Assembly: GCF_000344685.1 (NCBI RefSeq)
Contig: NW_006920414.1
Span: forward strand, 891,262-955,261
DNA length: 64,000 nt
From: Gloeophyllum trabeum ATCC 11539
Lineage: Eukaryota > Basidiomycota > Agaricomycetes > Gloeophyllales > Gloeophyllaceae
Direction: 5' to 3'
Made by a program: the position numbers and the translations under genes. Below the pieces are notes generated by a model. The model had not been told where the DNA came from, did no database searches, and was given only the letters and a program-made list of their open reading frames with translations. Position 1 is the stretch's first letter, and each line of letters starts with the position of its first letter. This document shows, one piece after another, positions 11,645 through 22,522 of this stretch.

Positions 11645-12854
11645 ATGCTTTCCGACCCAGTCAACGACAGAGGCGTCCACTTCTCCTACTCAGACACCGG
11701 CCCACCTACAGCGACCTCCGAGCCCTACAGCACGCTTGTCCTCATCCACGGCACCAGCTACCACAGTGGTACGTCTCTCCCCCCGCTCCATTGCGCATAT
11801 ACCCATCCTTGCTAGCAATCTTCCGCCCCCTCATCCCCCACGCCCCCGCCAACAACCTCCGCCTCGTCCTCCTCAACCGGCGGGACTACCCCGGCACCAC
11901 GCCCACCTCTCCCGCTGAAGTCGCGCGAATCAGGAGTGACGACACGCATGTCCAGGCTGAAGCACTCAAGGATCTTGGTGTGGAGCTCGCGCAGTTCCTG
12001 GTGTGGTATGTGCGCCGCGCGCGGGTGTCGGATGTCCAGAGCGGAGGGGGCATAGCGGTGCTGGGGTGGAGCTCGGGGAACGCGTGCGGGTGCGCGATGC
12101 TTGCGCATTTGAATGCTTTGGGCGACCAAGAGCAAAATGTGATCAAGAAATATCTGAAGACGTACATCATATACGGTACGTACTTCCGCGTCCCCGCTTT
12201 CCCGTGAATGTGCAATGCAGAGCCCACCGCAGATGCGCCGTGCTACGTCTTCGGCCTCCCGCCCCCGCCCGAGGTCTACGACGCCTGGCAGGACCCCGCG
12301 CTGCCCACCCTGCAAGCGAAGACGCAGGCGTTCAACGCGTGGGTCACCGCGTACTTCCACCACCCTGATGCGTCGTCAGGCGATTTTGCTGGTCTTGCGA
12401 AAGGACCCGTCGTCAACCCAGCCCCAGAGAAGACGCCAACGATTCAGAGGTTGAATTTGGCTGAGGTGACGGCGCCGGACGCGCGAACGAGGGGAGAGGG
12501 GTGGGTGCAGTATATCGATGGTGGGGTGTATAGAGAGAATGTACGCAAGATCTTTCGGGATGAGAAGTATGTGGGGATGTTCCCGGGTCTCAGGGTGAGG
12601 CTGGTGTATTGCGACCAGACGATCCCCGAGATGGTCTGGGCCGCGCATAGGCTGAAGAAGGAACTGGACGAGGGGAATAGTGTGAGGAAGTTGGAAATAC
12701 GTGTTGTGGAGGGCAATCATTTCGTGAGTTGCGGGGCCTTACGCTTGTTCGACAATGTTATTGACGGAAGTGCGCGCTGACACTGGTCTGGTTTACGAAG
12801 GCACATTGGGATAAGCCAGAGGAGACTTTGCGCTCGTGGGCGTCTCTACTCTGA
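11645..12854 (+). CDS. Alpha/beta hydrolase fold protein, paralogue B
   Basis: Four exons (11645-11768, 11816-12175, 12221-12723, 12801-12854) total 1041 nt, 346 residues. Blocks parallel paralogue A at 3465-4655: MLSDPVNDRGV, LVLIHGTSYHSG (oxyanion region), LLNRRDYPGTTP, nucleophile elbow LGWSSGNACG (GxSxG with Ser), YVFGLPPPPEVYDAW, RGEGWVQYIDGGVYRENV, and GNHF/AHWD with the likely catalytic His split by the last intron. Intron phases are 1, 1, 0 and the last exon is 54 nt, exactly as in paralogue A. The two copies lie on opposite strands with the kinase, tail-anchored and SnoaL-like genes between them. Substrate unknown; no secretion signal. Confidence 0.85.
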
Positions 12855-14983
12855 GCTTCGCGCTTCCTGTTGTATACGTGGATGGCGTGGCGCCGTTCAG
12901 AGTGGTTGAAAACGGCAGCGAGGCTTTTGGCATTATTCGTCTTATGCATCCAGCAGCACACGTCGTATTCGCCTACTGAGATACTCAGATATCTCAAGGA
13001 CTCGTACTTAACCGCTCTGGTTTTCTGCGGCAACTACATCCAGCCAGACCTCCCCCCTCGCGGGGACTCCCAAATAGCTGTCCCCCCGCTAGGCCTATTC
13101 TGCATGCTCAAGACGTGGCGTATGCTGGGCTCATTATGGTTACTCCGATATCCGACGGTGAATACAAGGGCTACTCGTGCTCCGCAGTAACGGGTGCCTA
13201 TTTCTGTACTGCATCGTATTCTTCGACGCCGTCTTACGAGCCTCGTGTTGGGGTGCACGACGTTGGCTGTCCAGCTCGTATCAAGATCCTTGTGGCACCC
13301 TTCCGCCCAAGCATTCTTGAACAGCCCTCAGGCCAAGCGGGAGTGGGGTCGCTCTAGTTTTTAGAAAACGTGGCGTAGACGAATGCAATGCCCGACCCGC
13401 TGAGCCATCGAAATGGAGATACCTGTACAGCACCTGGCATGAACACTACACCCTTCGCGTGTTCCCAAAGTCAGGCTAGTACATCGCGGGCAGCCTGCCT
13501 ACCCGACGCCTTGGAGACTTCTTCACAGGAGGTTCCCTGTGGACAGCGAGATGCGGGTGTTGGGGTCACAGTGCCTCCAAGTACGCGTCATCGCAACCCC
13601 GGGCGGAAGTACGACCGCTGAAGCCACCCGTCCATTCCCTGTCAGCATTAGCACTGGGACTCCAGCGATGTTGCATTGACGAGAAAAAGAGGGGCTCCTT
13701 CCGAAGAAGAGAGAGATTTCAAAAAATACGACGCGGGACTCATCCCGAAGGATGTGGCGCGAGGATAATCCCCAAGGACTTCGCCTGATGGCGGAAAGAT
13801 ACAGTCTCAAAGAGGTAGCGGCACTGCTTAAGGAAGAGACATATCGCCTGCTGAAGTAACCGAAGCAAATTTGATGTTTCCAGGTGTCATGATGAGGAAA
13901 ACCCCGAGGTAGTAGATGGCCATGTCAGTCGCTGTAGCACCACAAGTCGACCTTCAGACCGGGATAACGAAGTTGATCTCCTTTGGTCAGTCGACACTCA
14001 AAAATCGGCAGAGGCTTGAATAGTATCGGATGGCGAAGACGGTCGAAAAATATGGGACTACTATGGAGTCAGACATCAGACGAGAGATGAGACAAGACAC
14101 CAGGAGGTTCAATTTCGAAGCACGGAAGATAGTCTTTCACGATTAGTTATTCGGTCGATAGTCCTTGCGGAAAGTCGGCATCGCTCAGACGGGAATCCTC
14201 GGAATAGGTCCTGCCAGAGAGGGATTCGGAAGTGTCGCCAGAGTCTCATGAAGGGAGACCGTACCGGCCCTTAGCAGTATGGCAGGCAGTAACTTGTCCG
14301 GCCCAATGCATCGAAGCGAGACTCGAAGAAACCAATCAAATAACACTATCAACGAGTTAGAGCTTGAGGAAAGAGCACAGGGAGAAAGGTCTAGCGCCGC
14401 CGAAACGTGAGCCGGGATATAGTGCAAAGCCATTGTCTCGGACAATCTGAGCGTCTATCCGATGTTTTCGAGCACGCTGGAGTGGCGAGGTCCTGCAAGA
14501 TGGGGTGGCGTCTTGCTTCCCATAGGCGCCAGCGAATTGTGGGTCCCAGCGATAGACAATCGCTAGAGCGTCCTATTCCAGAAAGCCGTCGGGTGAAGCA
14601 GGGAAGTCAGATGAGAGAAGGCAGATGGATCACACTGAGGCGAGCTAGCGTCGCTCTTATATATCTTCGCCGACCTTTCACTTTTTTGTGCTTTGTTTCA
14701 ACAAGGGGAATCGTTTGTTGTTCCTCCTTGCACAAAGCACAAAAGGTGTCGCCACTCGCGAGCCTCATGAAAGCCTAACCTTTGACGCCACCTGGATCCC
14801 TATCAGGCAATCATAAATAGAACACCTGCCTGCACACTGCCACCGTCCGCCGGCCTCTTGTGATTGTCCGGGTCCGGCACTCCTTACCAGATAGAAGCCG
14901 GGCGTACAATAGGAATCGAACGGATCTGCCTTGAGGCAACACTGCTTTCACAGCAAAAAAATTAGCGTTAATTGCCTGCAGGA
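12855..14983. other. Gene-poor interval of about 2.1 kb
   Basis: Many short frames on both strands but no recognisable protein, no RNA gene and no transposon homology that I can see. It could be long untranslated or regulatory DNA, or an eroded gene. Confidence 0.35.
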
Positions 14984-16215
14984 TCACAGTGCATCAGACG
15001 TGGGTTTCCTAACCCAGAACAAATAATTGCACGCCGTAGCCGCTCCATATGCACTCGCCACCCTGGGCGCCAGAACCCAGGCACCCTTCCAAGGGAGATA
15101 CACCATTCCCCTGACTTCGGCTTCCTTTCGCGACGGCAGGCCGTGTTCGTAGGTGCGTGTGATCCATGACTTGTCGCTCCCAGACTTCTCGTTTGGAGGG
15201 GGTGACAGTGACCGGTACTTCTGGAAAAACCCTACCAATTCAGAGGGATTGATAAACTTGGCGTGGCTATGCGTGCCCACAGACACTTTGCGGAGAATGT
15301 GTTCCGCGGCAACAATTGTCAAGAGATATGAAAGGGGCGTGCGCGCTATGGTCGACAAAAAAAGGTGACCGCCAGGCTAAGCAAAGTATATCCGTAAGCA
15401 GTCAGGCATCATGGTTCCGGTTCCAACGCGCGCACCTTGAGAAGCTCGGCGCAAGCGGAGAGAAATCCCGCCGGATTGTCAACATGCTCGAGGACTTCCA
15501 TGGAGCACACAATGTCATATCGCTGAGAGCCTCGGAGAAGTTCTTCCGCCGACGTGTATGCGTAGGTCAAAGATCCTTGGACGCCGGCTGATGCAGCAGA
15601 CGGCGTTCTTGACGACAATCGTGGGTCAGCAGCAGCATGCAATGATGCGATACCAATATTTGCTTCCGACGCGTCGATACCCAGGGTACAGGCGCCTAAT
15701 CGTGCCAGACTCTAGTGATTCTGTCGTAAATGAGTAGGACCCCTGGAATAAGGGACACCTACTTCTGAGAGCAGTCCCCCACCGCACCCCACATCTAAGA
15801 CGTCCAAACCTTTCAGTAACCCGGGGCCATTCTCCATACGAGCAGCTACGTCTTCGCCCTGCTCTTCCCTCGTGATCTCGAGAATCTTCTCTCGAATAAA
15901 TTGCATCCGAATGGGATTCATCTTGTGTAGAAAAGCAAATTCCCCGTGTTCGTCCCACCATTGCTGGGATAAGCGAGAGAAGAAAGCTATTTCAGAGGGG
16001 TTGACGGTCGAGGAGGGGGACGCTCCCGGGGACGCGTCTACGCGACGGGCAGAGGTATCGTGTGACGACCTTGAGTGTACGCCTCCTTGAATTTCTTTAT
16101 AGCCGAAGTGACGTCGTTTCGAGATACGACGAGCAACTATCCAGCCTGAGTTGAGACTGAAAAGGTAAGTTTGGAACGCAGTAATTGAATACGGAGTTCC
16201 ATACCCGGCAGTCAT
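14984..16215 (-). CDS. COQ3: Ubiquinone biosynthesis O-methyltransferase, mitochondrial
   Basis: Catalyses the O-methylation steps of coenzyme Q synthesis with S-adenosylmethionine, on the matrix face of the mitochondrial inner membrane. Three exons (16215-15763, 15711-15436, 15376-14984) total 1122 nt, 373 residues. The N-terminus is Arg/Ser-rich and lacks acidic residues at first, as expected for a mitochondrial presequence. Then come FFSRLSQQWWDEHGEFAFLHKMNP, typical of COQ3/UbiG, the SAM-binding motif I LDVLDVGCGGGLLSE, an acidic LGIDASEANI, and motif MEVLEHVDNP. The C-terminal exon has KPGGHLFLSTIART and HDWITP-like material ending NYLFWVRKP. Motif continuity across both introns fixes the model. 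An in-frame ATG at 16371 would lengthen the presequence; 16215 is my choice. Confidence 0.93.
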
Positions 16216-18972
16216 GATGTTCGGCGACCTAGCACTCCTGTCTACTGAGTGAAACTTGTGAACACAAGGCCCAGTGTTTGACCTGGTGTTGTTGCCACGG
16301 TGTGGCTTGGGGGTCGGCGTACAGAACGAACGCGTATTGCACGCGTCTCCTGGTTTGCTTAGCGCCACCACAGCTCTCCTGGCAACTGGGACTTGACTGA
16401 GACTCTTGATCCTGCATATTGTCTATCATATATCAACTACAGCACCCTCTTCATCTCGTAGTCTGACATATGCGCAGAGATTTCCAACCGCTACTAATCT
16501 CTCAAGTACAATGACGGACCGAAGTTCCTGGTTGAAGGGGACGCGCTGATGTATCACCTACGGTGAGCCTTACGGTCTCGTACCTCGAGGCTGTCCTTAT
16601 TACAGTCGGTGACGGACGGTCAAACTTCCGAATTGGCTGGTCGCCTGCGCAGGGACACTTTACAAGAAGTGAGTGTGATTATCAAAAGCTATCCTGTGCT
16701 GTTGCTCTGGATACGACCGAAAAAAATAGACCATCGGTACAAGTACTATGTCTATCTTGACCCGATGCCCAAGTTGCAGACCCATATTCTTAAGAGTCGC
16801 AACGCCACCAGACGTAAGGTACGGCTTCATTCATCTGTACTCACGATTCAGAATGTAGCCAGGTCTGTGCGCCGTAGACCCGAGTGTTCTCGTTGTATGC
16901 TGGGGTGGGCCTCCCGGGGCTCACATCATTCGCCATCTGAGGGGGTGATAGAGGCTTCACTGGGTACCCAACAGATGCGCTCTCACATCAACCAGATTAT
17001 CATGATGATAATAGCGCGGCGTAGACCTTCGCGAATACGACGATCATTACATTACTCAGACTATCGGGCGCTGTGCAATTGTCGTCCATGTCCGTGCGTA
17101 TCGTTTCCTATCTCATACCGTATCTGCAGATAGAGTTCGCTCACAACTTCTAGGCCTGGCATGGTGTGGGCGAGCAGCTATTAACAGACTCTCGCGCAAT
17201 CGCTCGGCGATGTCGGTGCAATTACTGAAATAGGATTCCCGACGCAGCAGCGGCGCCGCCGATTCTAGCTGGAAAGTTCATCAAGTGAGAAAATCGCATC
17301 TCGCACATGACCTCTATGAAACTGATCTCTTCGGCCTTGTCAATACTGGAAAGCCGAGCCTCGCAATCTTGTGGCCAGACCTTCGCGACCGTACAGGTGA
17401 TATTATTATTGAGTACTACCGCCATCGGTTTTTGTATTTTGCTACAACAACTCTCGACACCCGACCGTCACGTAACCGTCCCGGCGTATTGTTTTCAGGT
17501 TGTATAGACAAGGCACCTCTTGTGCTCACCCTTGCTGCCCGAGTGGCTCCATTCGGAAGGGGAGTGGACGTCTCGGCAGCCCGCTCATACTCTACCTAGA
17601 TGGTGATCGAGAGGCCGCCGACCACATGCAGGTATTTCGAGAAGGAGTCCATATTCCAAGTCAACATGAATCCAATTTCGGCGCGTATGGGAGTTGACGC
17701 GCCGTAGTAAGTGAGTTCGCCGGCTGTTCCCTTCTGCCACACCTCATCCAGTGAAGCCTCAGCTTACACAACCTTCTTCCCTCTTACCGCGACGGTTTGC
17801 AGCAACCTGATGTTGCAGTGACAATCGCCCGTCGGTACCGCCAATCAGCGTTACGGGTTGCTGGCGAGTCAGCTAACGCTCGGCTCGGACCAGACATCTA
17901 TGACTTCTTCGCCGCCCGTACGGAGTAGAACCAGGAAGCTCTGCCCGTTCCGGGTCTGGATGCCTGGTTAGCTTCCGTACGTTGTGCATTGGGCTAGGGT
18001 TATTCTGCTGCCTCGCAGACTACACGAGTTATTCTATGCAAAGTATGGGCATGATGCGATGCCTGATGATAACTAATCTGTCCATATCTCCTCGTATGCC
18101 TCTGCAACGTGGGGCCGGGCAAACGTCGAAGAAAATAGCGTGAATTAGCCATCGTTCCTGAGCGCCTAGTTCTGTCGCACGCAAGTGCAAGTCGACTTCC
18201 TGATACATCGATAGACTTTCAGAGCTTTCTCGTGCCGAAGTATTCGTCGATGATATCCCGTAATCTCAGCGCTAATCCCTCTTCTCTTTCTTTATGGAAG
18301 TTCAGTCCCGTACTGGAACAAGGATCGTTGCGCGCGGGAGGTTGCCATCGTACGTCGACCTCAGATTTGAGATTAACATATACTCCCTGCAATATCTTAA
18401 CAGATCCGTCAAGATGTGACATCCACCTTTATACGAGACGCCGAATACGCCCTAACAAGGTTGACGCTCATTGCCTGGCGGGCGGTCACCGATGCGTGTG
18501 TCTATGAGTCCTGGCCGCATGTACGAGCGTGCTGCGCCAACTCGAAATGTTAGACAACCGCCGAGCGCAGAAGAGCACCGTTTGTAATAAGCTTCCTTTT
18601 CCTACCTGTCACCACCTTGCGCCAACGAGCGTGTTGGTACACCCGACTCGATGTGTCAAATTGCCGCCGTGGGCAGAAGGACAACATTTGCGACAGGCTC
18701 CCTTTCTCTCCTCGTGATGTGTCTGATGATTATCTTCGTAAAACATCGTGCCCGCCGGGCTGTGTAAGGTCAGTGCCCGTGTTTGGTCGATTAACTTCTC
18801 TGCGCGCCCACAGAACCTCACAAACCCATATCGGCGGAAACGCATGAGAACAAAAGCAGTCCTTCCTCCCGATCCCTTAAAGCGCCATGGCTTTCTTCAT
18901 GAGCGCTATCAAACTGCCCAGCTCCCGAGCCCCCATATTATAAGTCTCGTTCAGGACGCGCAGCACACTGCA
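16216..18972. other. Gene-poor interval of about 2.75 kb
   Basis: No supportable gene. Short frames such as 17222-17425 minus and 18219-18422 minus have reasonable amino-acid composition but no family resemblance and no splice partners I could join. The right end is the promoter of the zinc-finger gene starting at 18973. An unannotated short gene or a decayed one cannot be excluded. Confidence 0.3.
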
Positions 18973-20659
18973 ATGCATTCCGACTCCCCCGAATACTGGT
19001 TCGACTTCGATGCAGCTTCCTCGAAGTGAGTATCGTATCATTCGAGATTGACATGACACTCACAGCATACGAATAGGACCGGCGGCTTCTCTGAGATCCC
19101 GACTGACTCCTTATCCGAAGAGGTCGTGTTGAACAAGCAGTCCAATGGCTTTATGAAGCGCAGAAGCCATTCCATCTCGATGCTCTTTGCTGCCGAGAGC
19201 GACGACTGCGGACCGGAATCAGGCCCCTCTTTCAACACGCTGAATGTACAGGAAGAAGTGTTCCCCATCCATTATGAGGACCATGTCCCAGTAAGTCCAC
19301 TACTTCACTGGTCGCCTCGGTTGTATGTACTTAAATGGCCGCTGATGGTAGTACAACACGCGCCGCGTCATGCTGGATGACCTCTCTCCGATCTCCTGCG
19401 TCTCGTATGCTCCGACTCCCGAGTTTACTAATTCCACCCTCTCCTCGTTGAACTCTACGCCTGCTACGTCTGAGGATGATCTGGCCCTCAGCTCATCACC
19501 TTCACTTCCTGAGGATGCTTTTATGGAGCGACCCGGCTTCTCTGGCCGGTCTCAGGGACATGAAGTGGATCACTTTATTGAGGGTGGCACCGATATACAC
19601 ACCCGAAGCTTCCTCGACAGCCCATCCTGCCTGTCCCCTGTGGGTTTACCAAGTTTATCCACAGCCCCGGAACTATATCCTCCCATGGATTATTCACGAA
19701 GCCCTTCTCCCGTCGACTCTTCACATTCTTCTCGCTCTCGTGACTCATCTCCTTCCCCTGTGAGCCCGTCGGCCCTCTCTTCTTCTAGCCCTTTATCTTC
19801 ACCCCCAACGTCCGTAAGGGATATGTCCCCAAGTATAACGGAGGATGAGGACGACGAGCCTCAGCAGCCACAGAGACCATTCCGACGCGCTGTTCTCCGA
19901 CCTGCCCCTAGTACCCGAGTCATCTCGCCTCCTTCCAGTCCAGAGCTTCGGCACTCTAGTCGCCTGGTGCAGCAGCCCCCTATGACATACAACGCAGATG
20001 CTATCTCGGATGATGAAGGGCAAGGGCCTTCGCATGCCTTTGAGACCTCCAAGAGGAAGAGGGAGGAGGATGACTACAACGATGATTCTTGCACCTCCGG
20101 GGACGACTCGGACGACGATTTTTCCGCATTCGAGCTCCCGACGCGGCCGGTTAAGCGACCTCGCAGCGCGGGCAGGGGAAGCAACACGCCACACCGTGAC
20201 GGCGAGTTCAAGAAGGGCAGCCGCGGTGGCAATCGCCGGGGCAGAGGGCGCAAGGGGCACCATACGGAGAGAGCTTTTAGCGGGCGCAGGGGTTCGGGTC
20301 GCTACGTCTGCACCCGGGAGCGCGGCGACGGGCGCCAATGTGGCGAGAGTTGCACTCGGGCCGCAGACCTAGTACGGCACATCTTCACCGTCCACGACCG
20401 AGGCAAGGTCGAAACCTTGTCTGAAGAGGATAAGGCGAAACTCTACGAGGTCACTGACCCAAGGGAGCGGATTTGGTGCGAGTATTGTCGGAAGATACTC
20501 TCTCGAGTCGACGCTCGGAAGCGTCACGAAGCTAATCCGAGAGCTTGCTCCGAGTTCCCTTCCCCCCCAGAGGAAGACGGAGAAGAGAAAGGGAAGGCTG
20601 GGCCAGAGGAGAGAAAGAACGGACGCCGTCCCAAGCCCCGCCGCGCTGCGCGCCGATGA
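18973..20659 (+). CDS. Putative C2H2-type zinc-finger regulator 1
   Basis: Three exons (18973-19025, 19077-19290, 19352-20659) total 1575 nt, 524 residues. The first two thirds are Ser/Pro/Asp-rich and disordered, with acidic patches (SITEDEDDEPQQPQ) and basic Lys/Arg stretches (SKRKREEDDY, RPVKRPRSAGRG, GGNRRGRGRKG) that look like nuclear localisation signals. Near the C-terminus are two zinc-finger-like units. The first has Cys pairs in YVCTRERGDGRQC with RHIFTVH. The second, WCEYCRKILSRVDARKRH, is C-x2-C-x12-H followed by a late Cys. A Lys/Arg tail ends the protein. It probably acts as a DNA-binding transcription factor in the nucleus; targets unknown. It lies upstream of, and parallel to, a second gene of the same architecture (22523-24833). 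Confidence 0.75.
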
Positions 20660-22522
20660 GGGAGTCCGATGTGTAACATGGCTTGGAGGCCGGTTGCCGA
20701 AGGCCAACGGCCGAGGCAGCATGATTCTGTGTTCAGGCCCTCAAGCCTGCTCGAAGGATCATCCTCTCTGCCCGCTCGAAAAACTGCTTCGCTGCGTCAT
20801 TGTCTCCAGGGCACCCGCCCCCGCATTTGTCGTTGTTCCTGAACCCTGTAATCGGTGATATTTGTATACCATCCGCTGTGTTTCCTGGACGCAGCACGAT
20901 CTCTGATACCATATTTTTATTTGCTCTCGTGTCGACTCGCCCAAAGCCAGATTGCCTGATAGTTGGCTCTTACCCTGTCACTCGGATATCGCGAAACGCC
21001 TGACGGACAACCCTGCCCCGAAGGGCTACAGGCGTTCAATTCCAACTCCTGGCGGACTTGAACTCTCTTGACCCTCTTGTCAAATATGACCGCAGCTATT
21101 TTCTGGAGGTATCTGTTTCCCTCACCCCGAATTACGTGAAGCAGTCTGGTAAGCCAGGAGGGTCTTACTTTCATTTAGCGTGCTTGGATTAGATTTGGAT
21201 AGATGGTCGTAGCATGGGTCATCATATTCTCTCATCCCCACACCCCGCTGATGGAGGGGCCCCTGCTTCACTAGTACTGGCAAAGATGATTAATCAGTGA
21301 ACTGCATGTGTTTACCAAGCGATCTCTTAGTCTCCGTCATTACCACCCGATGAGGCTGCGTCTGCCTCTCGGATCGTCGAGGCAATGACGGCAGCCATAC
21401 TGCCACATCCAAGTCATGATTGGACGACTGAGAGAGATAGCGACTGCTTCTTGGGCGCTGGCCCAGTTGAGAGGATCAGCGTTTCGGGAAAGAGATGCCC
21501 GTAGCTAGGTGTGTGCGCTTCGGTTCATGAGGCAAGGAGATCTGGACGGGAAGCTTACCTGTGCACCGATACCGCATGTCTTTTTTCTGGGGCGTCTGGA
21601 AAAGACCCTCTATTTCGAGTTTAGACTCGTATTCCTGACAACAGGTACCACAAATACAGTGCTTTCGACTCCGTACGAGCGTCCCCATTGGTTTACCTGT
21701 CATGGCCTTGTTCCATGGTTGGTAGGTTCAACGATAGCAGCAACTTGGCCCTTGGAACAGGGATTGAAATCACGAACTTCAGGTTGTTCCATGTGCCATC
21801 AGCACCAACGACGTCCTTTGGAAGGGATAATACAGAGTACCACAACACAAGACAAATCGAAACACCGGTACCGGTGTGCTAAGTCTAAGCGAGATCCAAA
21901 CGGCTGAGCTCCGATGTATTTCCTATATACGTTTCCTGACCTTAAGCCAAATCTTGCTCTGCATATCTCGATAGCAGTTTGTTAGTTGCGTGGCGCAACA
22001 TTTCTCGGTCGCCCGAGGACGCGCGTCCTTCCAGCCTTTACAGAGGGTCTCCCCGACTCCCCCGCCGGTGTACAGCCAGACCGTACATCTGGAGGTTCTA
22101 ATAGAAGCTTCGTCTAGCCGCAGCTCAGTGCCCCAACCTCCAATGCACTGCAGCTCATGTCATCCAGTGCACACCAACGGTCTACCTTGCTGATCTTGTA
22201 CCTTGAATGTTAAGCATCTGGTAACTCGGCCATCCCGCACGTCTCAAGGACACCCTCCGCCCTATGCCTGATTCGACATTTGAGGGCGCTATGGGCTTCT
22301 CCCACCGCCGCCGTGTCTGCTTCGGTCATACTAATGCACGCTCCTACCAGTATAGGCCTAACTGCTATGAACTCGTATGCGCCGGCTATGTCTTTGTGGG
22401 CGAGTGACTGGTCCTACGGCTTCTCGCTGGCGTCGCATATAAATGAGGGACCCTGGGCTGTTGCAGGCTCCTCTGTGTGCTTGAGACTGGACTCCCTCCC
22501 CATCTACTTTTCCGCGGCAATA
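20660..22522. other. Intergenic between the two zinc-finger genes
   Basis: About 1.9 kb with no recognisable gene on either strand. It probably contains the promoter and leader of the second zinc-finger gene. The sequence near 21000-21180 has an open minus frame rich in Arg but without family resemblance. Confidence 0.4.
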
